Shown in pieces: positions 21,642 through 29,945 of a DNA stretch of 64,000 bases. Position 1 is the first letter of the stretch, and every line of letters starts with the position of its first letter. The position numbers and the translations under genes are program-made. Source of the DNA: Glycomyces luteolus (GTDB taxonomy: Bacteria > Actinomycetota > Actinomycetes > Mycobacteriales > Micromonosporaceae); the NCBI RefSeq assembly GCF_027622875.1, contig NZ_JAPZVP010000006.1:179261-243260 (forward strand), read 5' to 3'. Below the pieces are notes generated by a model. That model was not told the origin of the DNA and searched no databases. It was given only the letters and a program-made list of their open reading frames with translations.

Positions 21642-22096
21642 GCGTCGGTCCTTCCGGGGATCGAGGCTTCAGCTCTGACTAGGGCGTCCTGGAACGCCTT
21701 CCAGCCCAGCAGCGCGCATTTGACGCGCATCGGGTACTTCGAGACGCCCGCGAACGCGACGGCGTCCTCGAGCGACTCCTCGTCGCCCTCGGACTGGCCC
21801 TTGGAGTTCATCAGCTCGGTGAACTCGGCCAGCTTCGCCAGCGCGTCGTCCACCGTAGTGCCGTTGATGAGCTCGTACATCACGGAGGCCGAGGCCTTCG
21901 AGATCGAGCAGCCGACGTTGTCGTAGGAGACGTCGGCGACCTTGCCGTCCGCCACGTGGACCCGGAGGGTGATCTCGTCGCCGCAGGTCGGGTTGACCTG
22001 GTGCGACTCGCCCTCGTAGGGTTCGCGCAGGCCCGCGCCGCGCGGGCGCTTGTAGTGGTCCAGGATGACTTCCTGGTAGAGCTCGTCGAGATTCAT
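21638..22096 (-). CDS. sufU: Zinc-dependent sulfurtransferase SufU
   Basis: A 152-residue SufU-type protein that receives the persulfide from SufS and passes sulfur to the SufBCD scaffold. The ligands C38-G-D40, C63 and C127 are all present (NPTCGD, VGCSIS, VKCALLGW). The insert between C63 and C127 that distinguishes SufU from IscU is present (residues about 80-112). Its start overlaps the sufS stop by one base (TGATG). Confidence 0.95.
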   Translation of the reverse strand: MNLDELYQEVILDHYKRPRGAGLREPYEGESHQVNPTCGDEITLRVHVADGKVADVSYDNVGCSISKASASVMYELINGTTVDDALAKLAEFTELMNSKGQSEGDEESLEDAVAFAGVSKYPMRVKCALLGWKAFQDALVRAEASIPGRTDA

Positions 22097-23364
22097 CAGC
22101 CGAACACCTTTCGCACCTGGCCCAACGCCTCCACGAGCCGGTCTATTTCCTCATGGGTGTTGTAGAGGTACCCGGAGGCGCGCGTGGTGGCGTTGACGCC
22201 GAAGCGGGCGCAGGTGGGTTTGGCGCAGTGGTGGCCTACCCGGACCGCGATGCCCTCGGCGTCGAGGATCTGTCCGACGTCGTGCGGGTGAACCCCTTCG
22301 AAGGTGAAGGAGACCGTGGCGCTGCGCCCGATCGGGACGCGCGGGCCGATGATCTCAAGGCCGTCCACGGTCTCGAGCCTGTCGAGCATGTAGCCGGCGA
22401 GCTCCTTCTCGTGGGAGCGCACGTTCGCCATGCCGAGCTTGTCGAGGTAGTCGACGGCGGCGGCGAGGCCCACGGCCTCGGCGATCGGCGGCGTGCCGGC
22501 CTCGAACTTGGCGGGCGCGTCGGCGAAGGTGGTGTGCTCCATCGTGACGGTCTTGATCATCGAGCCGCCCGTCAGGAACGGGGGCATGGCGGCGAGCAGG
22601 TCCGCTTTCGCCCACAGGACGCCGATCCCGGTCGGGCCGAGCATCTTGTGTCCGGTGAAGGCGATGAAGTCGACGCCGAGTTCGGTCACGTCCACGGGGA
22701 GGTGCGGGACGGACTGGGAGGCGTCGAGCCCGACGAGGGCGCCGACCTCGCGTGCGCGCCGCGTGATCTGCGAGGTCGGGTTGACCGTGCCGAGCAGGTT
22801 GGCGACGTGGACGAACGAGATGACCTTGCAGCGTTCGGTGATGACCTCGTCGACGGTGTCGAGGTCGAGGCGGCCGGCGTCGGTGATGCCGATCCACTTC
22901 AGCGTCGCGCCGGTCCGCTGGCAGAGCTGCTGCCAGGGGATGAGGTTGGCGTGGTGCTCCATCTCGGTCACCACGACCTCGTCGCCGGGGCCGAGCTTGA
23001 AGCGCGGGTCGGCGGCGGGGTCGAAGGCGGCGTTCTGGAACGCGTAGGCCATCAGGTTGATCGACTCGGTGGAGTTCTTGGTGAACACCACTTCGTCGGG
23101 GCTCGGGGCGCCGATGAACGCGGCGACCTTGGCGCGGGCGCCCTCGTAGGCCTCGGTGGCCTCGGAACCGAGCGTGTGGACCGAGCGCGAGATGTTCGCG
23201 TTCGAGTGGTCGGTGAAGTGGCGCATGGCCTCGACGACCTGGACCGGCTTCTGCGAGGTCGCGGCCGAGTCGAGGTAGGTCAGGGGCTTGTCCCCGATCC
23301 TGCGCTGCAGGATCGGGAAGTCGGCCCTGATGGCCTCGACGTCGAGCTTGCTGGCAGCCTCCAC
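22096..23364 (-). CDS. sufS: Cysteine desulfurase SufS
   Basis: PLP-dependent group II cysteine desulfurase, 422 residues, providing sulfur for the suf pathway. The PLP lysine is K240 in FTGHKMLGPTGIGVLW. The persulfide-forming Cys is C380 in RVGHHCAKPTC. The start region DFPILQRRIGDKPLTYLDSAATSQKP is standard. It lies 19 bases after sufC and overlaps sufU. Confidence 0.96.
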   Translation of the reverse strand: MEAASKLDVEAIRADFPILQRRIGDKPLTYLDSAATSQKPVQVVEAMRHFTDHSNANISRSVHTLGSEATEAYEGARAKVAAFIGAPSPDEVVFTKNSTESINLMAYAFQNAAFDPAADPRFKLGPGDEVVVTEMEHHANLIPWQQLCQRTGATLKWIGITDAGRLDLDTVDEVITERCKVISFVHVANLLGTVNPTSQITRRAREVGALVGLDASQSVPHLPVDVTELGVDFIAFTGHKMLGPTGIGVLWAKADLLAAMPPFLTGGSMIKTVTMEHTTFADAPAKFEAGTPPIAEAVGLAAAVDYLDKLGMANVRSHEKELAGYMLDRLETVDGLEIIGPRVPIGRSATVSFTFEGVHPHDVGQILDAEGIAVRVGHHCAKPTCARFGVNATTRASGYLYNTHEEIDRLVEALGQVRKVFG

Positions 23365-23383
23365 GGCTCCTTCTTCCTGTTGG

Positions 23384-24145
23384 CTAGGCGGCCTTCGTGC
23401 CGACGTAGGACTCGTAGCCTTCGGCTTCGAGCTTGTCGGCGAGTTCGGGGCCGCCCTCTTCGGCGATCTTGCCGTCGACGAAGACGTGGACGAAGTCGGG
23501 CTTCACGTACCGCAGGATGCGCGTGTAGTGCGTGATGAGCAGGACGCCCGGGTTGCTCGTGGCCTTGGCGTGGTTGATGCCCTCGGAGACGATGCGGAGG
23601 GCGTCGACGTCGAGGCCGGAGTCGGTCTCGTCGAGGATCGCCATCTTGGGCTTGAGCAGCTCCATCTGCAGAATCTCATGGCGCTTCTTCTCGCCGCCGG
23701 AGAATCCCTCGTTCACGTTGCGGTTGATGAACGCCTCGTCCATCTTCAGCTCGGCCATGGCGCCTTTGAGGTCCTTCATCCAGGTGCGGATCTTGGGGGC
23801 CTCGCCGTCGACGGCGGTCTTGGCGGTGCGCAGGAAGTTGGAGACCGAGACGCCGGGGACCTCGACCGGGTACTGCATGGCGAGGAAGAGGCCGGCGCGG
23901 GCGCGCTCGTCGACGGTCATCTCGAGGACGTCCTCGCCGTCGAGCAGGACGGAGCCGGAGGTGATCTCGTACTTCGGGTGACCGGCCAGCGAGTAGGCCA
24001 GAGTCGACTTGCCGGAGCCGTTGGGGCCCATGATGGCGTGGGTCTCGCCGGAGCTGATGGTCAGGTCGACGCCGTGCAGGATCGGCTTGGCGCCCTCGTC
24101 GGTGTTGACCGAGACGTGCAGGTCGCGGATCTCGAGCTTGCTCAT
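23384..24145 (-). CDS. sufC: Fe-S assembly ATPase SufC
   Basis: ABC-type ATPase of the SufBCD scaffold complex, 253 residues. Walker A is GPNGSGKS (40-47); the signature is FSGGEKKRHEILQ, followed by Walker B and the D-loop AILDETDSGLD. The KKRHEILQ form is the SufC hallmark. ATG at 24145 has AAGGAAA as ribosome site, 11 bases after the Rieske gene; the frame is open far upstream as a shadow of sufD. Confidence 0.96.
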   Translation of the reverse strand: MSKLEIRDLHVSVNTDEGAKPILHGVDLTISSGETHAIMGPNGSGKSTLAYSLAGHPKYEITSGSVLLDGEDVLEMTVDERARAGLFLAMQYPVEVPGVSVSNFLRTAKTAVDGEAPKIRTWMKDLKGAMAELKMDEAFINRNVNEGFSGGEKKRHEILQMELLKPKMAILDETDSGLDVDALRIVSEGINHAKATSNPGVLLITHYTRILRYVKPDFVHVFVDGKIAEEGGPELADKLEAEGYESYVGTKAA

Positions 24146-24156
24146 AACTGTTTCCT

Positions 24157-24495
24157 TCAGGCGTTTTCGGTGGTCTTGGGCTTCAGGCTGAGATAGACGT
24201 CGCCGTCGCGGATCTCGATCGGATAGGTCGCGACCGCGGTCGTGGCGGGCGGGCCGGACGGCTTGCCGGTGCGCAGGTCGAAGGTCGACCCGTGCAGCCA
24301 GCATTCGATCGAGCAGTCCTCGACGTCGCCCTCGGAGAGCGCCACGGCCGCGTGGGAGCACTCGTCGTAGAGGGCGAAGGCCTCGTCTCCTTTGCGCACG
24401 AGCACGATCGACGTGCCGTGGATGTCGGCCGCGATGGCCTCGCCCTCCGGCAGTTCGTCGAGGGCGCATACGCGCAGGAAGTCGTTGTCGGTCAT
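24157..24495 (-). CDS. Rieske [2Fe-2S] ferredoxin-type protein of the suf operon
   Basis: A 112-residue Rieske protein of the dioxygenase-ferredoxin kind. Both cluster motifs are present: C46-S-H48 and C65-W-L-H68, the latter followed by GSTFDLRTG. A small Rieske protein between sufD and sufC is usual in actinobacterial suf operons. It may supply electrons for cluster assembly, though this is not proven. It begins directly after the sufD stop. Confidence 0.92.
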   Translation of the reverse strand: MTDNDFLRVCALDELPEGEAIAADIHGTSIVLVRKGDEAFALYDECSHAAVALSEGDVEDCSIECWLHGSTFDLRTGKPSGPPATTAVATYPIEIRDGDVYLSLKPKTTENA

Positions 24496-25704
24496 TTACG
24501 CACCGGCCTCGACATCCGCGGGTGCGAGGAATCTGCCGGCGTCCAGGCGGGCGACGACGAGCTCGGTGAGCTCCTCGCGCAGGCCCTCGTCGGGGATCTT
24601 CTGGACGATCTCGTTGAAGAAGCCCTTGACGACCAGGCGGCGGGCCTCCGCTTCGGGGATGCCCCTCGACTGGAGGTAGAACAGGTGCTCCTCGTCGAAG
24701 CGGCCGGTGGTCGAGGCGTGGCCGGCGCCGACGATCTCGCCGGTCTCGATCTCGAGGTTCGGCACCGAGTCGGCGCGGGCGCCGTCGGAGAGCACGAGGT
24801 TGCGGTTGATCTCGTACGTGTCGGTGCCGGTGGCCGCGTCCTGGATGAGGACGTCGCCGATCCACACGGTGTGCGCGCCGTCGCCTTGGAGGGCGCCGCG
24901 GTAGTTCACGTTGGAGCGGCAGTCGGGGACCGCGTGGTCCACGAGCTGGCGCTGCTCCAGGTGCTGGCCGGCGTCGGCGAAGTAGAGGCCGAAGGCGTCC
25001 ACGGACCCGCCCTGGGCGGCGTAGTCGACCGACAGGTACTGGCGGACCAGGTCGCCGCCGAGCGTGACGGCGATGTGGTCGAGCTTGGCGTCGCGGCCGA
25101 GGCGGGCCTTCTGGTGCTCGACGTGGGTGGACTCGCGGTCCCATTCGGCGACCACGACGAGGCGCAGGTGGGCGCCGTCGCCGACGGCGATCTCCACGTT
25201 GTCGCCGAGGCGGGCCAGGCCGGTGTGCCGCACGATCAAGGTGACGTCGGCGTGGTGGCCGACCTCGATGAAGGTGTGGGCCCAGGTGGCGCCGTCGAGG
25301 CCGCCGCCCGTCACGTCGATCCAGACCGGTTCGGTGACCTGCGCTTCGGGCGAGATCGCGACGAGCAGGGCCTTCTCGCTCTTGGCCCACGCGATGGCGC
25401 TGGGCCGGTCGAAGGGCTTGAGGATGGAGCCCAGGCGCTCGTCGTCCTTGCCGACGGCCTCGGCGCTGACCCCTTCGGGCAGGCTGCGGATCGCGTACTC
25501 GGCGGCCTTGGCCGCCGGGGCGGTCTCGAGGCTGTCGAGCCCGGCGAGGCGCTTGATGGGCGTGAAGCGCCAGTCCTCCTCCCGGCCGGTGAGGGCCGGG
25601 AAGTCCGCTGGCTCGAAGGAGCGCAGCAGCTGCGACTTGGTCTTCGGGGGCGCCTCGCCCGCGCCGTGGGTGTGCGGCTTGGCGACTGCCAATTCGATGC
25701 TCAT
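24496..25704 (-). CDS. sufD: Fe-S scaffold subunit SufD
   Basis: A 402-residue beta-helix subunit of the SufBC2D scaffold, with the shared SufB/SufD core. Family segments include HTVWIGDVLIQDAATGTDTYE, GAGHASTTGRFDEEHLFYLQSRGI and the final KGFFNEIVQKIPDE. The His in GHAS is the position needed for cluster assembly in the E. coli enzyme. It follows sufB after 34 bases. Confidence 0.95.
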   Translation of the reverse strand: MSIELAVAKPHTHGAGEAPPKTKSQLLRSFEPADFPALTGREEDWRFTPIKRLAGLDSLETAPAAKAAEYAIRSLPEGVSAEAVGKDDERLGSILKPFDRPSAIAWAKSEKALLVAISPEAQVTEPVWIDVTGGGLDGATWAHTFIEVGHHADVTLIVRHTGLARLGDNVEIAVGDGAHLRLVVVAEWDRESTHVEHQKARLGRDAKLDHIAVTLGGDLVRQYLSVDYAAQGGSVDAFGLYFADAGQHLEQRQLVDHAVPDCRSNVNYRGALQGDGAHTVWIGDVLIQDAATGTDTYEINRNLVLSDGARADSVPNLEIETGEIVGAGHASTTGRFDEEHLFYLQSRGIPEAEARRLVVKGFFNEIVQKIPDEGLREELTELVVARLDAGRFLAPADVEAGA

Positions 25705-25738
25705 GAAATCTCTGGTTTCCTCGTCCTAGCCGGGCCGC

Positions 25739-27172
25739 TTAACCGACGGCGCCTTCCATTTGAAGCTCGATCAGGCGGTTGAGCTCGAGGGCGTACTCCA
25801 TCGGGAGCTCCTTGGCGATGGGCTCGATGAAGCCGCGCACGATCATGGCCGCCGCCTCGTCCTCGGTGAGGCCCCGGCTCATGAGGTAGAACATCTGGTC
25901 CTCGCCGATCTTGGACACGGTGGCCTCGTGGCCCATGTCGACGTCGTCCTCGCGGATGTCGACGTACGGGTACGTGTCGGAGCGCGAGATGGTGTCGACC
26001 AGCAGCGCGTCGCACTTCACGGTGGACTTCGAGTGGTGCGAGCCCTCGTCGACCTTGACCAGGCCGCGGTACGAGGTGCGGCCGCCGCCGCGCGAGATCG
26101 ACTTGGAGACGATCGTCGAGGAGGTGTGCGGCGCCGCGTGCGTCATCTTCGCGCCGGTGTCCTGGTGCTGGCCCTCGCCCGCCATGGCGACGGACAGGAC
26201 CTCGCCCTTGGCGTGCTCGCCGACCATGACCACGGCCGGGTACTTCATGGTGACCTTGGAGCCGAGGTTGCCGTCGACCCATTCCATGGTCGCGCCCTGC
26301 TCGGCGATCGCGCGCTTGGTGACCAGGTTGTAGACGTTGGACGACCAGTTCTGGATGGTCGTGTAGCGGACGCGGGCGTCCTTCTTGACGATGATCTCGA
26401 CGACCGCGGAGTGCAGCGAGTCCGAGGAGTACACCGGGGCGGTGCAGCCCTCGATGTAGTGCACGAACGAGCCCTCGTCGGCGATGATGAGCGTGCGCTC
26501 GAACTGGCCCATGTTCTCGGTGTTGATCCGGAAGTAGGCCTGGAGCGGGATGTCGACGTGGACGCCCTTGGGCACGTAGATGAACGAGCCGCCCGACCAG
26601 GTGGCGGTGTTGAGCGCGGCGAACTTGTTGTCGCCCACCGGGATCACGGAGCCGAAGTACTCCTTGAAGATCTCCGGGTGCTCGCGCAGGCCCGTGTCGG
26701 TGTCCATGAAGACGACGCCCTGCTGCTCCAGGTCCTCGCGGATGGAGTGGTAGAGCACCGTGGACTCGTACTGGGCGGCGACGCCGGAGACGAGCTGCTG
26801 GCGCTCGGCCTCGGGGATGCCCAGCTTGTCGTAGGTCTTCTTGATGTCCTCGGGCAGGTCCTCCCAGGACTCGGCCTGCTTCTCGGACGCCTCGACGTAG
26901 TACTTGATGTTGTCGAAGTCGATGCCGGACAGGTCGGCGCCCCAGTTGGGCATGGGCTTGCGGCCGAAGAGCTTGAGGCCCTTCAGGCGCAGGTCGAGCA
27001 TCCACTCGGGTTCGTCCTTGCGCGCGGAGATGTCGCGGACGACCTCTTCGGTCAGCCCGCGGCGCGCGTTCGCGCCGGCGGCGTCGGAGTCGGCCCAGCC
27101 GTACTCGTACCGCTCGAGGGAGGCGAGGGCCTCTGCTTGGCTCAGCGGCTCGGACTTCTGCGTGTCGGTCAT
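25739..27172 (-). CDS. sufB: Fe-S scaffold subunit SufB
   Basis: A 477-residue main scaffold subunit. It begins near [15 protein letters not shown] and contains the SufB core [21 protein letters not shown]. Near the C-terminus are [22 protein letters not shown] and [31 protein letters not shown] chose the ATG at 27172, with AAAGGTGAG upstream; GTG at 27184 overlaps that site. It follows sufR by 27 bases and is the first enzyme gene of the operon. Confidence 0.96.
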   Translation of the reverse strand: MTDTQKSEPLSQAEALASLERYEYGWADSDAAGANARRGLTEEVVRDISARKDEPEWMLDLRLKGLKLFGRKPMPNWGADLSGIDFDNIKYYVEASEKQAESWEDLPEDIKKTYDKLGIPEAERQQLVSGVAAQYESTVLYHSIREDLEQQGVVFMDTDTGLREHPEIFKEYFGSVIPVGDNKFAALNTATWSGGSFIYVPKGVHVDIPLQAYFRINTENMGQFERTLIIADEGSFVHYIEGCTAPVYSSDSLHSAVVEIIVKKDARVRYTTIQNWSSNVYNLVTKRAIAEQGATMEWVDGNLGSKVTMKYPAVVMVGEHAKGEVLSVAMAGEGQHQDTGAKMTHAAPHTSSTIVSKSISRGGGRTSYRGLVKVDEGSHHSKSTVKCDALLVDTISRSDTYPYVDIREDDVDMGHEATVSKIGEDQMFYLMSRGLTEDEAAAMIVRGFIEPIAKELPMEYALELNRLIELQMEGAVG

Positions 27173-27199
27173 CTCAAGTCTCACCTTTGACCTGTCGGG

Positions 27200-27922
27200 T
27201 TATCGGTCTGCGCGTTCGGGGTCTGGCAATGGCACCGGGCCTTCGGCGCCCGCGGCCCGGAGGCCGCGGTTCGTGCCGGGCACGTGGGTGGTGCACACCC
27301 CGTCCCCGTTGGCGATCGTCGCCAGGCGCTGGACGTGAACGCCCAGCAGGCGGCTGATCACCCGCGTCTCCGCCTCGCACAGCTGCGGGAACTCCGCGGC
27401 CACGCCCGCCACCGGGCAGTGGTGCTGGCAGATCTGCCCGCCTGAAGCGATGACCGACGCAGTTGCGGCGTAGCCCTCGCCTGACATGGCGGTGGCCAGC
27501 GCCTGCGCGCGGGCCATCGAATCGTCCGAGTCGACCGCGTCCATGGCGGCCCGGCAACGGGCCTCCAATCGCGCGACCTGCTCGGCGGCGAAGCCGCCTA
27601 CGGCGTCCTCGCCTTCGAAGCGGCGGATCCAGCGCAGCGCCTCCATCGCGAGGTCGTCGTAGGTGTGGCCGAAGTTGGTGCGGGCGGCGGGCGTGAGCTG
27701 GTAGCTCTTGGCGGGCCTTCCGCGACCGGCGGTCTTGACCACGCGGGTCTCGACCTGGCCTTCGGCCTCCATCGCGTCGAGATGGCGGCGGGTGGCGGTG
27801 GCGGTGATGCCGAGGTCCTGCGCGAGGTCGGCGGCCGTGGCTTGACCGCGTTCGAGCAGCAACCGGGTCACTCGGCGGCGGGTGTCCCCGTCCGTCGAGT
27901 GGCTGGTCGCCCTCGTCACCAT
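27200..27922 (-). CDS. sufR: Fe-S sensing repressor SufR
   Basis: A 240-residue ArsR/DeoR-like regulator at the head of the suf operon. The winged helix-turn-helix lies at about 15-70 (RRVTRLLLERGQATAADLAQDLGITATATRRHLDAM in outline). The C-terminal half has cysteines C165, C169, C182 and C210, in line with a [4Fe-4S] or [2Fe-2S] sensing cluster. In cyanobacteria and mycobacteria SufR represses suf when clusters are sufficient. ATG at 27922 was chosen; GTG two codons earlier is possible. The gene is divergent from ctaA. Confidence 0.92.
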   Translation of the reverse strand: MVTRATSHSTDGDTRRRVTRLLLERGQATAADLAQDLGITATATRRHLDAMEAEGQVETRVVKTAGRGRPAKSYQLTPAARTNFGHTYDDLAMEALRWIRRFEGEDAVGGFAAEQVARLEARCRAAMDAVDSDDSMARAQALATAMSGEGYAATASVIASGGQICQHHCPVAGVAAEFPQLCEAETRVISRLLGVHVQRLATIANGDGVCTTHVPGTNRGLRAAGAEGPVPLPDPERADR

Positions 27923-27935
27923 TTCCACAACACAA

Positions 27936-27964
27936 AGCTTACTTAATTCGGCGCGGCACGTCGA
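27936..27964 (-). promoter_or_regulatory. Candidate suf operon promoter
   Basis: On the minus strand TCGACG (27959-27964) and TAAGCT (27936-27941) are separated by exactly 17 bases. Transcription would start near 27929, a few bases before the sufR ATG. The hexamers match the consensus only partly. Confidence 0.4.
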
Positions 27965-27989
27965 GATGGCCGCCGGTGAGACGGGGCAC

Positions 27990-28008
27990 GCAGGTTTGCC
28001 TAACCTCA
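27990..28008. promoter_or_regulatory. IdeR/DtxR-like iron box in the sufR-ctaA divergent region
   Basis: The 19-mer matches the DtxR consensus at 15 of 19 positions. Its arms AGGTT and AACCT are perfectly inverted around TGCCT. It lies 26 bases upstream of the candidate sufR -35 (centre about -70) and about 80 bases before the ctaA start. That position would suit activation of suf, or control of ctaA. Confidence 0.65.
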
Positions 28009-28087
28009 CATTCCTCAGGTGCCGCTCCAGCCCACACCTCGAGGCCCGGCCCGAAGCCGTGACCGGGGACAGGGATAAATTCGCGGC

Positions 28088-29062
28088 GTGAACCTGTTGC
28101 AGCGGTGGTTTGGCAGACCGGGCGCGGTGCGCCGGTGGGCGCTCGCGAGCGTCATCGCGAACGTCGGCATCATCGTGACCGGCGGCGCGGTGCGGCTGAC
28201 CGAGTCGGGTCTGGGCTGCCCCGAATGGCCCCAATGCACAGCCGACTCGCTGGTGGCGACCCCTGAGATGGGGATCTACGGCGCGATCGAATTCGGGAAC
28301 CGGGTCCTGACCTGGGTGCTCGTCGCGATCGCGATCGGCGCGCTGGTGGCGGCGTGGCGGCGGATCCCGCGGCGGTCGTCGCTGGTGAAGCTGGCGTTCG
28401 GCGCGTGCCTCTATGTGCCGGTTCAGGCGATCCTCGGCGGCATCACGGTCTGGACGGGCTTGAACCCGTGGGTCGTGGGACTGCACTTCCTGGCCTCGAT
28501 CCCACTGGTGGCCCTCTCCGTGGCGCTGTACGTGCGCTCGGGCGAGCCGGACGGCGAAGTGGTGCCGCTGGTCCCCCGCCCCGTGCAGCTGCTCGCTCGC
28601 GGCCTGGTGGGGGTCGCCTTCGCGGTGATCGTGCTCGGCGTGGTCGTGACCGGTTCGGGCCCGCACGCGGGCGACGCCGAGACGCCTCGCAACGGTCTGG
28701 ACCCGGCGCTGATGTCGCAGCTGCACGCGGACCTGGTGTGGCTGCTGCTCGGCCTCACGGTGGCGCTGATCGCGGCCCTGCACGCGGTGAAGGCCCCCGA
28801 GGCGGCGAAGCGCGTGGCGTACACGCTGCTCGCGGTCGAGCTTCTGCAAGGGGTCGTCGGCTACACGCAGTACTACCTGGATCTGCCGGTGCTCCTGGTC
28901 GGCCTCCACATGTTCGGCGCCGGGGTGCTCTGGGTCGCGGCGGTGGCGGTCCCCTTCAGCCTCCGCAAACGCGAACCGAGCATCGAAGCGGTCCCCCTCC
29001 ACTACGAGATCCACGGCGACCGGGAAGGCGACCGAATCCTCGACCCCGAACCCGTCGCCTGA
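28088..29062 (+). CDS. ctaA: Heme A synthase (Cox15/CtaA)
   Basis: Oxidises the C8 methyl of heme O to give heme A for aa3-type cytochrome oxidase. The 324-residue membrane protein has about eight hydrophobic helices. The first extracytoplasmic loop has the family motif GGAVRLTESGLGCPEWPQC with its Cys pair. Heme-ligand His residues occur in predicted helices, for example LHFLASIP and LHMFGAG; the latter repeats the pattern in the second half. GTG at 28088 is the start. It is divergent from sufR and shares its control region. Its partner ctaB is about 29 kb away. Confidence 0.93.
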   Translation: MNLLQRWFGRPGAVRRWALASVIANVGIIVTGGAVRLTESGLGCPEWPQCTADSLVATPEMGIYGAIEFGNRVLTWVLVAIAIGALVAAWRRIPRRSSLVKLAFGACLYVPVQAILGGITVWTGLNPWVVGLHFLASIPLVALSVALYVRSGEPDGEVVPLVPRPVQLLARGLVGVAFAVIVLGVVVTGSGPHAGDAETPRNGLDPALMSQLHADLVWLLLGLTVALIAALHAVKAPEAAKRVAYTLLAVELLQGVVGYTQYYLDLPVLLVGLHMFGAGVLWVAAVAVPFSLRKREPSIEAVPLHYEIHGDREGDRILDPEPVA

Positions 29063-29356
29063 CTCGCTCAATCCGCAGGTGCACGAATCCGGCTGCCAGG
29101 AGTGACGGGGGTGGCCGGCGAAAGACCGGGGGCGCTGGACCGGGGCCGGGTCGGCTTGAGGCGAGGTTCAACCAGCCACCAACGGAACGGTGCGGCAGCG
29201 GCGGCGCCTTGTCGGTGCATCCCGAGGCCACGTTTCGTTCGCATGCCCGCCGGTGGGGTCGCCGAGATGCCGCACGGATTCGGGTGAATGGTGCAACCGT
29301 CGACCGCGGTCACCGCGTATAGCCGGCATCAGAACTTCCCATAGGAAGGTGGTTGC
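29063..29356. other. Intergenic region after ctaA, no gene seen
   Basis: Short open frames on both strands overlap each other and lack ribosome sites. There is no tRNA-like or clear terminator structure. A GTATAG -10-like hexamer lies about 40 bases before the next gene. Confidence 0.4.
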
Positions 29357-29896
29357 ATGACGGCGATGGAGTCCGGGTTGGCCGGGGCGGCCGGCCGTAT
29401 GGAGTCGAGCGCGCGGTTGTTGCGCGGGTATCGGGTCGCGTCAGCGCTCAATCTCGTCGCCCTGCTGGTCTATTACTGCGTCAGCTCGACCGTCGAGATG
29501 ATCGTGGGCGACCCGAACGAGGGCATCTCGTGGCAGGACCCGATCCTCGTCACGGCAGTCGCGGTTCCGGTGGCGCTGTTCCTGGGCGCGCATCTGCCGC
29601 TGCTGCGCGCAGCAGCGCGACGGGTGGACGGTCTGCGCTCAGGTGAGGAGGGCGCCCGCCGGTCGGCGCACGTCCTGTCGTACTGGTTCGCGGTCGCGTG
29701 GGGCTTGACCGCCTGGCTGATCACCTACGTCTTCCACGTGGAAGAGAACGGCTTCGGCCTCGACGAGTCGAACTGGCCGAGGGACGGCTTGCTGCACGCC
29801 GGCGGCTGGCTCGGTGCGGCGGTCGTCGTGTTCTCGGCGGCGCTGACCATCGGTGCGCTTGCGGTCGCCGTGGCGACCCGTCGCGTGCGCGACTGA
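29357..29896 (+). CDS. Four-helix membrane protein of unknown function
   Basis: A 179-residue protein with four hydrophobic segments (about 28-46, 62-80, 105-125 and 148-170). A polar loop between helices 3 and 4 contains VEENGFGLDESNWPRDG. No family is recognised. It has a good ribosome site (AGGAAGGTGG before the ATG) and a terminator just after, so it is likely a real single-gene unit. Confidence 0.7.
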   Translation: MTAMESGLAGAAGRMESSARLLRGYRVASALNLVALLVYYCVSSTVEMIVGDPNEGISWQDPILVTAVAVPVALFLGAHLPLLRAAARRVDGLRSGEEGARRSAHVLSYWFAVAWGLTAWLITYVFHVEENGFGLDESNWPRDGLLHAGGWLGAAVVVFSAALTIGALAVAVATRRVRD

Positions 29897-29908
29897 ATTC
29901 GAGCAAGG

Positions 29909-29938
29909 CGCGGCCCTGGGCTTTCGCCCGGGGCCGCG
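29909..29938. terminator. Bidirectional terminator between the membrane protein and GH51 genes
   Basis: A 13-bp stem (29909-29921 with 29926-29938, one G-T wobble) and a TTTC loop, with a TTCGTTCTT tail on the plus strand. It ends 7 bases before the convergent GH51 stop. Confidence 0.8.
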
Positions 29939-29945
29939 TTCGTTC

